64,000 bases of DNA from Bemisia tabaci. Its lineage: Eukaryota > Arthropoda > Insecta > Hemiptera > Aleyrodidae. The DNA is taken from the NCBI RefSeq assembly GCF_918797505.1, contig NC_092794.1, positions 65,571,345 through 65,635,344 on the forward strand, written 5' to 3'. How positions within the stretch are numbered: the first letter of the stretch is position 1; each line of letters begins with the position of its first letter. The notes below the pieces were generated by a model that had not been told where the DNA came from, ran no database searches, and saw only the letters and a program-made list of their open reading frames with translations. Positions 35,601-45,358 of this stretch are shown piece by piece. A program made the translations under genes and the position numbers.

Positions 35601-38600
35601 AAGGTAGCAAAGGTATGGGTTGCAGGCTGGCAGGGTAGAGAAAAGGCGCTGAAGTGGACTTGATGGGAAGGGGAATAGAAGTGCTGCACAATTGCTTGTT
35701 TCCGATGAGAGTGTGCAAAATTTTAGTTCTTGCACACAAAACGACAAATATCTTGAAAACTGCCCAAAGTATCTCTTTCAGCTGGCAACAACTAGTGTGA
35801 ACAAGTATGACCAGAGGAGAGGAGATTCCCGGAAAGAAAACTGCAAGCCTCTATTCTGGAGAAATAACCACATTTAGTGAGGTTTCCAAAGAAATTTTAA
35901 CAGTTTTTTCCCCCAGCAGAACTAAAATGAACAGGTGGCAATTTTTAAAAGTTCTAACGGATGTATGTACCTTCTTGCAAAAATCCATGAAGTTGTATAA
36001 AGCCCAATTTTTCATTGCTGTCATTGTCTTTAATCTTGCATGTCTTTTTTAGGGAGCTACGTAACTCGAAATGAGTCGGGGTTAGATTTAATTTGTCAAA
36101 AGTGGTCGCATAGTTTAACTGAAGTTGATCTGGCATGGAGTACAAATACAAGGACGCTGGATACTGCTGTTAGTGTTTTAGCTGAGCAAGCTGAAAACTC
36201 TCCCCTAAGGTAAATCTTGGCTTATTTTTCAATGTAGCAAGTACATCTGTGATGAAGTTAGACAAAATGTGCAAATTCATACCGTTCAAAGCCCCCCCAA
36301 AAAACCGATATGAGGGTCCGTCCATAAATTACAAAAGGGTCAAAGGGGGAGGGGGGTCTTTAACAGCCTTACTGTGCCTTACAAGGGGGAGGGGGAGATA
36401 GGGCTGAGCCTTACGTGAGCTTTCCAGCCTACATTTAAAGAAAATGCAAAAATCCATGACTTGTCAGGTTGATAATAAAATTTAAGATGAAATAGAGGAA
36501 ATCAGCACATAACCGACTGCTGACTGATCGGATCATGTTCCTATTATTTCTCTCGATTCCCTCCTCTGTCGATAATGAGTAGTGACTTCATTTTAATGTC
36601 AAAAATCAAAATCCATTTTTCGTCAGGTTGATCGCTAATAAAAATTTTGGACTAAAAATTTAATTGTTTTTCTAAATGCAAACGTAATGCTTTAGATTTG
36701 CAATAACTGAAAAAAAGGGAGGGGGGGGGGTCAGTCGAGCCTTACGTAATTTTTAGAGAAGGGGGGGGGGGAAAGGGATACCTTAAGTTTCCTTACGAGG
36801 AGGGGGGGGGGGTCTAAAAATGGGAAAAAGTGCCTTTTGTAATTTATGGTTGGCCCCTGAGGTTAAAAATTAAGTTTTTCATTGTCAATGCTAAATGCTT
36901 CTTATTATTCTTGAGAACATTGAGTCAACATTTTAAGTCATAATTTGCTGTAAAAATTAAGTCAAAAGCGTTTGGAATTGATAGTTTTCACAGTTGCCAA
37001 CAGCATCGGCAAACTCAAGCTTGGTTTTCCTTAAATTTGTGATTTATCGTTCTCTAACTTTAAAATGGTCTCAAATGGTCCATAATTGGAATTTTCGGGT
37101 ATGTTTGTCCAAAATAATGCAGATTTCTCTCCTGTTGTAGGAACGTCCTGATGTACTTTTTTTTTGCCACATCTGAAGTCCTGTTTTGCTTGTTTTTATC
37201 AAATTTGAAGAAGGACTGTTGTCTTCACAATTATTGTCTTTCAAATTAATGGGAACTACAGTAAAATCATTTTTGCTCTTGATTTATATTTTGATTATAT
37301 GGGAAAAATGGCAACCTAATTCGTCGGTGGCTCGAATGGGCCTGTTGCAAACTTTTGCTAGAGCAAAAATGAGAGTTAATTCTTGCAGATAACGTCTCAA
37401 AAATCTCGATGAGTGCATCGGCAAACTCTGAAATGCACTCCTAACTTCACTGTCTGTGTAAGAAATTTGCGTATCCTTAAGATTTCCGCTTCAAAAAGGA
37501 TATCACAGCACAGGTGAACATTTCGTTAGAGGAGTTGTTCCGTTCAATCCCTGCCCAACATGACCGAAGTTTCCGCGCGCAAGTTGAGGAGAGCATGAGG
37601 TCAATCAAGGTGGATATCTAACAAAGCGAGAAAAATGTGAATGTAAACTTGCCGATTGTTATCAGGTGGTTAGAATCAGAGTCCCATCACATGTGTTTTG
37701 GCGGATTGGCGCCGGCTATGTCGAATATTGCGTAGTATCCTTATGAGCAGGGGTTGGATGGAATGACTCCTCTAATAAAATATTCACCTGTGTCATGGTA
37801 TCGTTTTTGAAGTGGGAAGGTCGAAAAAACGCAAATTTCTTACGTAAGTTTTTAAGTAAGGAGTGCATTTCAGACTTTGCCGATGTGCTCATTGTGATTT
37901 TTGAGACACTTTCTACAAGTAACAACTCTTATTTTTGCTCCAGCAAAAGTTTGCAACAGGCCCATTGAAGTTGAATCACTTAGCAATAAGTTTTCTGTTG
38001 ATTCAATTTTTTCCTCCCTCCCAAGTAGACCAATAAACTTAAATAGCTCAAAATTATAGGAAAAAATGATTAAATTGAAATTAAACCTAACCTAACAGGT
38101 AGTTGAGATAAGTCTTTATTATTATTTTAGTCTTTTTTGCAATTTGTCATTTCCTATCTTTTCAAGCATGAAGCAGGGAACTCTTGAAGACACCCTTGTT
38201 AACTTTCTTTATTTGCACTTGTACCAACAAAAGAACAGGCAAGAAAGATCAGAATTGAACTAATTTGTTTCAACTTTTACTATCTTTCTCTTCCTTTTAT
38301 TTTTCTTTCCATGAAATATTATTTTTTTCAGCCAAATTAAGCTTTACCTCTGGAGAGGATTATAACTATCCCATCTACGCAGCAAAAAGTATGTAGTTCT
38401 TTGGAAAGTTGTTGTCCCTATTGCTGTGGTGAAGTGCTTTTTTCATGAAGATAATGCTGCATTTCCATACAAATTTTTTTTTTAAACGTAGGGTGAAATG
38501 GGGGAAAATTGGCATTTAGTGGCAAAGTGAGCATCAACCTTCCAAAGAGGGCTCAAGAGGAGGTGGGCCCCTAAAATACAGTTTACCAACCTGTCTCTCC

Positions 38601-39185
38601 TGAAATGTGGATTTAGTTCATCCAACTTGTATTTTCCACCATCAAAATCTTGCTGTTCTGAATTCACTCATTTAAGAAATTGGATAGGTTGAAAATTAAG
38701 GAAGACCTGAAAGAAGTGGTGGGCAGTAGACAATATGCTGTGTCTGAGGGACATTTAAGTCCCTTTAGTATAGTTAATGGCAAGCAGGTGTAATGCTCTA
38801 GGTAGGTGTATTGTGTCATACATTTAATTTTAATCAAAGTACGGATCAATCAATTGCGATTTTGCGAGTATTTAAGGTGCTAATGGGTTTAAGTTAATGC
38901 TATTCTCAATTTGTGCTGTATTGCAGGGTGCTGGATCTAACTGGTTCTTCAGTCAGTCTGGAGCCAGTGAAAGCAGTCTTGACCAGGTGTCCCCTGTTAG
39001 CATCTTTAAATCTCACATCATGCCGTGGTCTTCCGCGCGGAATCAAGAGAGCGTACAAAGGACATGAATTAGTAGAATTACGCAATACTTTAGTGAAAGA
39101 AGATGAGAAATCGCAAGATGAATCACAAGAAAGTAATACTTCTCAGGAGAAACCGAATGTTGCCTCTCCGTCTGTTACTGTGTAA
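25569..39185 (+). CDS. FBXL6: F-box/LRR-repeat protein, FBXL6-like (8 coding exons, 801 aa)
   Basis: The coding exons are 25569-26689, 27273-27439, 29323-29492, 30381-30524, 31744-31908, 34109-34331, 36053-36209 and 38927-39185. All introns have GT..AG borders and the joined frame is open for 802 codons including the stop. Residues 1-345 are low-complexity, rich in S, T, P and Q, with a basic stretch KRKYKSGRKRK at 262-272 that could be a nuclear signal. An F-box runs from about 350 (LPDKVLKNIF) to about 400 (CRLWRRVASDPTLW). Leucine-rich repeats fill about 440-755, for example LCGLSLQGWEGL, LQLLDMSN, RLLDVRGCSRVTD and LASLNLTSC. The tail is acidic and serine-rich. By family, such proteins bind Skp1 through the F-box and bring substrates to a cullin-1 ubiquitin ligase. 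The substrate is not evident. Human FBXL6 is about 540 residues, so the long N-terminal region is extra. Another FBXL paralogue is possible. Confidence 0.85.
27273..27439 (+). CDS. FBXL6: FBXL6-like exon 2: second half of F-box
   Basis: Acceptor CTTTCAG, donor GTAAGT. Encodes residues 374-429, including VSRVCRLWRRVASDPTLWHN. The W and the LW pair typical of F-box ends are present. The frame joins exon 1 by completing an arginine codon. Confidence 0.9.
29323..29492 (+). CDS. FBXL6: FBXL6-like exon 3: first LRRs
   Basis: Acceptor CTCTCACAG, donor GTGAGT. Residues 430-486, beginning GGWKFNGIPAIL and ending in an LRR (LQRLDLSGIN). Joins exon 2 through a split glycine codon. Confidence 0.88.
30112..30251. 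mobile_element. 140-bp foldback MITE in FBXL6-like intron 3
   Basis: Nearly perfect palindrome whose centre of symmetry lies between 30,181 and 30,182 (CTAAGCAT/ATGCTTAG). Both ends read GCGGGGCGAT followed by (C/T)ATTGAAATG, and the arms carry ATGTCGCCGC and CGTGTCGCG. It has no coding capacity. The target duplication is unclear. Its end sequence is shared with the element at 31,042. Confidence 0.85.
30381..30524 (+). CDS. FBXL6: FBXL6-like exon 4
   Basis: Acceptor TTCATTTAG, donor GTAAGT. 48 codons with whole-codon borders, residues 487-534, including CTSLILSNNRLSGIP. This exon has no ATG-initiated open frame of its own; it is supported by both splice sites and by phase agreement with its neighbours. 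Confidence 0.85.
31042..31151. mobile_element. 110-bp foldback MITE in FBXL6-like intron 4
   Basis: Arms of about 45 bp: the left begins GCGGGTCGATTGTTGAATCG and the right ends with its near-perfect complement (CGATTCAACAATCGACC). The centre is short and diverged. The terminal pattern GCGGGKCGATYRTTGAA is shared with the palindrome 0.8 kb upstream, so the two belong to related families. Confidence 0.82.
31271..31401. mobile_element. 131-bp inverted-repeat element in FBXL6-like intron 4
   Basis: Terminal inverted repeats of about 28 bp: the left reads ACATTTTGAAATAAGGAACC and the right ends with the complement GGTTCCTTATTGCAAAATGT, with one internal mismatch. The middle is unrelated filler. 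No protein is encoded. Confidence 0.8.
31744..31908 (+). CDS. FBXL6: FBXL6-like exon 5
   Basis: Acceptor GTGCTTCAG, donor GTAACC. 55 codons with whole-codon borders, residues 535-589, with LRR text HCPNLQLLDMSN and CQKLRVFRIT. Confidence 0.88.
32666..32917. repeat. Direct duplication, about 80-bp copies 170 bp apart, in intron 5
   Basis: About 80 bp at 32,666-32,745 reappears at 32,836-32,917, sharing TGATTTGATTCAC, GATTCTGGTTTCTCCTTTGA and AACCAGTGC with scattered differences. This is a simple segment duplication rather than a transposon with recognisable ends. Confidence 0.75.
34109..34331 (+). CDS. FBXL6: FBXL6-like exon 6: canonical LRR
   Basis: Acceptor TTCTTCTGCAG, donor GTATGT. Residues 590-663, including LRLLDVRGCSRVTDSSL, the clearest cysteine-containing LRR of the FBXL type, then DLTHLYLSG. 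Confidence 0.9.
34620..35079. mobile_element. About 460-bp foldback element in FBXL6-like intron 6
   Basis: Inverted arms of over 100 bp. The left arm begins ATAGGACAAAATGTCC and further in has CTGGAATGTCCGATAG. The right arm carries the complements (GGACATTCTGACCTAT and CTATTGGACATTCCAG) in mirrored order. The motif TGTCC recurs many times in each arm. There is no coding capacity. Confidence 0.68.
36053..36209 (+). CDS. FBXL6: FBXL6-like exon 7
   Basis: Acceptor CTTTTTTAG, donor GTAAAT. Residues 664-715, including LTEVDLAWSTNTRTLDTA. Joined on both sides by split codons (glycine, then arginine). Confidence 0.86.
36314..36857. mobile_element. Inverted-repeat element with CCATAAATT ends, FBXL6-like intron 7
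   Basis: The left end GGGTCCGTCCATAAATTACA is matched at the right by the complement of TTGTAATTTATGGTTGGCCCC. The flanks on both sides read TGA, a possible 3-bp target duplication. The interior has several runs of G mixed with CCTTACGT. Elements with this style of terminus are common non-autonomous DNA transposons in insects; the superfamily is not assigned. Confidence 0.7.
37335..37966. mobile_element. Foldback element, copy 1 of GGGCCTGTTGC family, FBXL6-like intron 7
   Basis: Ends AATGGGCCTGTTGCAAACTT and its complement. Long arms share ATCGGCAAACTCTGAAATGC on the left and its complement on the right. The internal segment GGTGAACATTTCGTTAGAGG is also found in the copy at 56,987. No open frame is present. 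Confidence 0.82.
38927..39185 (+). CDS. FBXL6: FBXL6-like exon 8: last LRR, tail and stop
   Basis: Acceptor GTATTGCAG. Residues 716-801, with VLDLTGSSVSLEPVKAVL and LASLNLTSCRGLP, then a hydrophilic tail rich in E, S and Q, ending at TAA 39,183-39,185. Confidence 0.92.
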
Positions 39186-40480
39186 AGAATGTTTACACCC
39201 TTGTTATTATATTTCTTAACTTTTTTTCTAATGTTATTTTATCCTAGCAAATTTTTTCAACTGTTGTCTTGCAATTTGGTCATCGTACAGCATGCTGTTA
39301 GTTACCATTATCTCTGCCGTTTCCTGATATTATTTGTTTGTTCCTGTGCCCTCAGTGACACAATTTAAAATTCCTGTATTCTTTTGGGGGAACAGATTAC
39401 AAGTGGCAAGTAGTTTAAAAAATCTTTAGCTTCAAATTTCAGTTGGTTTGTTTTTGTTTCTCGACCTTGTTAGAAACAAACTCATGTTAAATGTTGGAGA
39501 GGCATAGTCTTGATTGTATGAAGAATTTCATACTTATGATCAATTGTTATCGATTAAAGTAAAATTTGAGAAAATAGAATGAGGAAAAGGTGAAAGGTAT
39601 CTTTTATCCCCTTGTGTGTTTCGCCTTATTTTTTACTTCAGGTCATCACACTTCTAAGATAGAACTTAATCAGCATTAAATCATTGTTAGTCATTGGGTA
39701 CATTTTCAATTGAAGAAAAGTAAGCAGAGCTCCTTGCTTTCAAATCCAGACAGTACATAGATGTATTGAACTTGTCCGAAGAAGTCCTTTTTCATGTTTC
39801 AAAGTGTTCAATTTTTTAATTATTTATTCTGATTGGTATGAGACAGCATATTGCACAATGACCAAAGGTACATTGTCTCCATTAGAGCCAGCCTAATTAC
39901 TCAGAGTCTGAACAGCGAGATTTTCCATCACCCACTGTTTGTTCAAGAATGAAGAATTACAAAATATACTTCTTATCAGAATTGTGTATCACTGTAAAAA
40001 AATTTATGGTACAACATCATTTTAACTATTTATGGCTTTTGATCATTGTTAGTTTCATTTTAAGCATGTAATGATTCCTACATGTTGTACATCAGATCTC
40101 AGCACTAAGCATCATCTTAATAAGTGTATATATTCTGAAATTCATAAGAATTGTATTTAAAAGATCATTAATTCCAACTATTTAAAATATCGGAAATTTT
40201 AAAATAAGCAAATCAATTCTGTCTCACTAAATACATTTTTATCATCCACTGATTCTAATTTAGTTTACATTGAATGCCTGAATTTACTTTTAGCCGCTGA
40301 CCACATTTCATTGCCTTTAGGATGCTCACAATGTATATTTTATGAACAGGTTGTGTCAAGGTGAAGATTATTATTACTAACTGTTGCAATGATTTTGACT
40401 TTTTAAAACGAAATTACTTCATTAATTTGTATTTTTAAAACATCTCTTTTTGCTACTAATAAATTCAAGATGGTTCCCAG
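39186..40480 (+). other. FBXL6: Probable 3' UTR of the FBXL6-like gene
   Basis: AT-rich non-coding sequence directly follows the stop codon. The first full AATAAA hexamer is at 40,458-40,463. A weaker ATTAAA lies near 39,551, and another AATAAA is at 41,559. The real cleavage site cannot be fixed from sequence alone. Confidence 0.5.
40458..40463 (+). promoter_or_regulatory. Candidate polyadenylation signal AATAAA
   Basis: First canonical hexamer on the + strand after the FBXL6-like stop, about 1.27 kb downstream, in TACTAATAAATTCAAG. Confidence 0.45.
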
Positions 40481-41621
40481 AGTTTTTGTCAATTCAGAAT
40501 TGGCTACAAACAATTCATTAATGGCACACTCGATGGAATTTTGTCGTAGTCCCTTTTCCCCACTCTTCATCTCATAAAAAAATGGAAAAATTTATTAGCT
40601 TCTTGGCACACTTATGCGCTCCAATAATCTCACTGTACATCTCACTCACACATATTCATTTGTACTCGAGAGCCAAAAGTTCTTATTTTAGTTTGTGTCC
40701 TTTTAAATCACTGTTTTAAAGTATGTTTTTTGAAAGAACGCAATGTTTCATCACAGGAGAGCCCCCACTGTGAACTAATTTAAGGAACCTGAATGTTTTA
40801 TATATTTATATTACATTAGTTTATCAGATCAATGAACTCCTCCCATTCAATGTATCAATTTACAGAATGCAGTTGATAATGAAGTGCAAACTCCCATTTT
40901 GCAATTTTTTCGACAGTTTTCTGTGTAATTTGAAGGTAAAGCACACTTTTTTATCATTCTTGAGTATGATATTGTGTGCCTTGGCAAAAAGGGATGTTGT
41001 ACTTGGATCTTACTACAAGCGGTGAACAGTTACCTACTCAGACCTTATTTTACAGTTCTTTTCAGTAACTGTTCATTAGGGTGTATCCTAGGAAGTTTTA
41101 AGCCCAAATTTCAGACGAGACAGTAATTTTTATTGTATGTAGTGCTGTGGAGGAGCACATTCTGTTGCTTCTATTCAATGTGGAAAAGATCAGCATGCCT
41201 CCTTTTCTTTGTATGTTCAATATCTACAACCTCTAGGCAGAAAAAATTCCATCTAAGTGTTGACACTCGAAATATCAAGGTAACTAAAATATTGATTGAA
41301 GACTATTTGGCTCACATGTCTTCCCTCTGTTGCGCTTCAAATGGGTTCTGGTTTAGTTTTAGAGATAATTTACCCGTACGTAGATTACTTAAAGTCACAA
41401 AATTTTCATGGTAACTATTTGTTTCACTGATACTGTTAATAAGCAGATCCTGCTCATTCAATGATGTCTAAATCCTCATAAATCTTTTCGAGATGAACAG
41501 CATTTAATGGACCACAAGATATGGTAAATTTGACTTCTACCCGAGTAACACAGGTTGCAATAAATTTCAAAATTACATTGTAAAACGATTGCTATTGTAT
41601 CGGAGTGTTGTGTTTGTAGTC

Positions 41622-42046
41622 TACAGGGTGTACCAACTAAGTGGCGACAAACTTTTAGGGGTTGTTCTATGGCTCAAAACAAACAGAAAAGTCCTTTACC
41701 AAAATCCTCTAGGGGGAGTTCAATTTTTTAAAAAAAATACCGTACGTGTTCGATTATGACGTCACAGTGGCATCCTAATAGTTGGAACCCAAAAACAATT
41801 GCTGTCTCGTAAAGTACTCATCAAGAGCTTAAAAAAAGATCCGTACCGGTAAAGGTCTTAAAAAATACCGTTTTACCGTACGTCCTGAGCAGCGTACGGT
41901 AATACGGTATTTTTTTTCAAGAATTGAACTCCCCGTAACTCGAGAACCACGTGTCTTAGAGGATTTTGACATGGGACTTTCATGTTTGTTTTGAGCCATA
42001 GAAGAACCCCTGAAAGTTTGTCACCACTTAGTTGGTACACCCTGTA
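41622..42046. mobile_element. Mariner/Tc1-like non-autonomous element with TA borders
   Basis: Ends read TA-CAGGGTGTACCAACTAAG at the left and CTTAGTTGGTACACCCTG-TA at the right. The inverted match continues inward (GGCTCAAAACAAAC against GTTTGTTTTGAGCC). The TA at each outer edge is the target duplication expected for Tc1/mariner. The middle contains mirrored ACCGTACG and TACCGT motifs and no transposase frame. Confidence 0.85.
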
Positions 42047-42196
42047 TTCTTTAATTGAGGAGGCTTCTATCATGTGAACACTTATCATTTTTCTCAAACA
42101 TACACTGTGTTGATCAGTCATTTGCAATGGAACCCTCCTGAGCTCAACTGATCCATCAGTTCAAATTGTTAACTTTTGCATGATAGTGAAACATAA

Positions 42197-42448
42197 CGAC
42201 GGTGTAAGTTGGCAATCACATTACTTGGTTTACGACGTCGCAGACTACCTGTCATACTTTATTTTTTAAACGGAAAACTACTCAACGGCAGTTCTTTAAA
42301 ACTGCCATGATTTTTCTTCTCTGTGCGAAGAAAATTCTGCATAAACTTCAAGGAATGATGTCAATTTGTTCTCCTCTAAAAAAATAACATAAAGACGGAG
42401 ATTTTAGACACCGCAAACGAGTTATGTGATTGCCGACTTACACCGTCG
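42197..42448. mobile_element. 252-bp inverted-repeat element
   Basis: Terminal repeats of about 25 bp: CGACGGTGTAAGTTGGCAAT at the left and ATTGCCGACTTACACCGTCG at the right, one mismatch. The inner sequence is unrelated and non-coding. No convincing target duplication is seen. It lies 150 bp from the mariner-like element. Confidence 0.8.
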
Positions 42449-44670
42449 ATAATTATTTATGTTTAACAAAGAACTCAATTAAAGGAAGTGAAAGAGTGAA
42501 AAGTGAAAGAGAAACTCTTGCAAAATGTTGAGGAGATGTGAGCTGGCTTCTTTGTCACTGATAAAAGTAAAATAGACAGTCGAGTAAAGCAGACTTTCCT
42601 GAACCGAATTTTTCCAAACTTGTACTATTTTCATCTCAAAATCACAATTTCCTTCTCTGAAGTAATCTGTATAACTCAATTTATCGACTTTTTGGGTACT
42701 TCTGCAGCAAATATTGCAAACCTGACCCCTTTCAGCAATCTCATCTTTCCTTGAATTGGACTTTTCACTCCAAAAATCCCTTCCTTTCTGGCTCAATCAT
42801 TTTTCAAAAAGGCAAGAAAGTATTAGTAAACAACTAGTAGAAATTAAATTATCCTAGTTTTTCTCAAATGCTTGTTAAATTTTACCGACTCTGTCCTGCA
42901 TTCACAGTGCTTAGTTTGATTACTGATAATGTATGATAGTTTTATGTTGACAAAGATACCTTTTTTTTGCAACTCTTAGACTGCTTATAACCGTGTTGTT
43001 TTTATCTTCTTTGGCTTCGTGTTGCATTAAATTACAAAAATTAAGAAATTTTCACATGCACAATTGAAAACCAACCATCCAAATTTGCAAAGCTCCATGT
43101 GACCAAAGTTTCAGGGATTGAAATCTTAATGTTGCACAGTTTGCTATTTGGCGCTGCTAAAAGAGAGTCTTGGCAAGCGAGTTACATTGGCTGGTCCTCT
43201 TTTTGTCTTTAATCCAAGTGGTAACAAATTTTGCCCAAGAGCAAAGCTCCAGACCGATAGACTCTGCTAAGTGAACAAGACTGTGAGATCCCTAACTGAA
43301 AAAAATTTCCTAGGCTAAAAAAATCACTCCTTTTTCTTAGAAACCCTGACAAGCAAAATTTTTGTTCCCACCCTGCTCTCCCTTGGTTTAATCTCTGTAA
43401 GTGTGGCTGCACAATGTTATGAATTGAAACGAAACATGGCAGCCTCACGTCATCAAGCGGGAGCTGTAGCGGTCATGTACATATATGTTTGGCATCTGTA
43501 CTGCACTGGGTAAACACTTTAGATTCCTGTCTTTCTCAGTTTGCTGATAACCATTTCATTCCAAAAGTTGAAACTGTTTCTCGAATTTACAAGGAGCCAT
43601 TTACAGGGTGTGTTTTTGCCTTCATCTTCCCGCGGGACTTGAGGAAGAGGCTGCTGAATTAGGAATTTTGATTTTTTATCAATCTTTATTTTATGAACTT
43701 GAAGGGAAATTACATGCAAGGAAAGGCAAATTATATCATCTTACACATGATGGAAAGTGACCTTGACACTGTTTTGACAGAAAAGCTGACCTGACACAAA
43801 AGCTCCAAAACATGTGCTTAATTCTTTTCAAGTTAGAAACCCTAATAATTGAGCTAAACCCCCCATTTTTGTGCCTGCGCTGTATATGGAGGTTAATCGG
43901 ATACTCTTATCATATATTTGGGTCGGAGGAAGGGAAGAGTTTCAATTACACATATTGTGTGCAGAGTTATGAATGTAGCAGGACTAACATCGCATTAGAT
44001 AAGTTAGGTGCCCTATGCTGAAACAAAGTTCTTTACGTGTGATGAGTGTGGCTTAGGAAGCTGTTGGAAGTGTTCATCTTCTGTCTACCTATTATTTTCT
44101 TTATATGCTCTCTTGTTTTTGTTGTGTTTGGTTTTATCATTACAAGATAAGATACTTGAGTTCCTGCAAAGTAACCCTGATTCAGCCTTTACTACGCGTT
44201 TTTCTCTCCACAGCCATTTACTTTCTATCTCCTTTCTACACACTATAGTAATCATGTTATGAGTTTCAAAATCTATATTCCTCCATTCTATTCTTGTTTT
44301 TATCGGCCATTTCTGAGCAAAGCAAGAACTCTAATTTGTATTTTAAGAAAAGTAAGGCTTTCAAAATAATGACCACATCACATTTTTTTACTTGTCAGAG
44401 AAGATTCACAGCAAGTATCCATTATTCTTTCGGTCTTCTAAGTAGAAAATATTGTTACAGTATCAAGATGGTACCCTCAAAATAAATTACCTTTTTATCG
44501 GCTATCGATCCTTATAGTTAAAATAGGACTCATGTTGATTATTTTCTAAAGATGTATTTGTCAGTGTTAATTGCCCTCTCTGCTGCCGCTGTTGATGAAA
44601 AGTAAAGTTGTCACGCCTTAAAAAAGTCGGAATTGAGGGAGTTGTCTTGACCCCACTAAAATCGTATTGA
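42449..44670. other. Intergenic, nothing supported
   Basis: AT-rich spacer. Open frames here are under about 105 codons with no recognisable motif and no codon-like pattern. I see no RNA gene or clear regulatory site. Confidence 0.5.
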
Positions 44671-45358
44671 ATGTCAACCAGGCCCGCCACATCCCACCTC
44701 GGGCCCTGGTGCCAGTTTTCTGGCCCAGGCCCCTAGCACGGGGGGGGGGGGGGTCCAGGGGGCCTCCCCAGGGAAATTTTTGAAATTTTAAATCTATTTA
44801 GACGCATTTTGAAGCTCTTATGATGGAGATTTTCCATCAATTTCTGCAGAAAATTACGCCTTTTTTTTACTTTCAGCACCGAATACTTTCGAATTGTTAC
44901 ATTCAAAACCATCTTTAAATTTTTTTTTGAGGGGGGCAGATGATACTTTTCAATTCTAGGGGGAGCCGGGCCCCCCTGGACTCCCCTTTCGTACGTCTAT
45001 GGCAAGGGAGTTGAGCCATTGAAGTCGAGAATACCCAGACAGGAGGCTCTTAGCATCCGACAACGGAAGAAAATGAAACGCAGTTACTAAAAATATCATT
45101 CTAAATATACTAAAAATCTTAAAAATAGATAGAAATCTCTAAAAAAGTAAGAAAAATTTAATAGTGCCCTAGCGTGTTTTTGAAACTTTATTCACCTTTT
45201 GCGGAATTTTTAGGGTAATTTTTTCACTTTTTCTTACAAGACGAGGGTTACACATGAATTCGTAGTGGTTTGTCACCTGCATCACGGGCCCCTCCAGGGC
45301 CCGGGCCCCGGTACCAAGGACCCAGTATCCCCCCCCTTGTGGCGGGATTGATGTCAAC
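44671..45358. mobile_element. hAT-type non-autonomous element with 8-bp target duplication
   Basis: The element occupies 44,679-45,350 and is flanked by a perfect direct repeat ATGTCAAC at 44,671-44,678 and 45,351-45,358. Ends are CAGGCCCGCCACA and, complemented, CAATCCCGCCACA. The inner ends are rich in GGGCCC and have G or C runs. An 8-bp duplication with CA-starting inverted ends is the hallmark of hAT transposons. At 672 bp and without a transposase frame, it needs an enzyme made elsewhere. The two ends differ by substitutions, so the insertion is not very recent. Confidence 0.85.

Noticed and set aside
41133..41414. 93-codon frame after the F-box gene
   Set aside because: No recognisable motif, cysteine- and phenylalanine-rich composition typical of AT-rich chance frames.
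42197..42448. A 3-bp target duplication (TAA) for the CGACGGTGTAAG element
   Set aside because: The left flank reads TAA but the right reads ATA; the match is not exact, so no superfamily is assigned from it.
43209..43448. Minus-strand 79-codon frame as a separate small gene
   Set aside because: No domain, no splice or promoter support, and similar frames are frequent by chance in this spacer.
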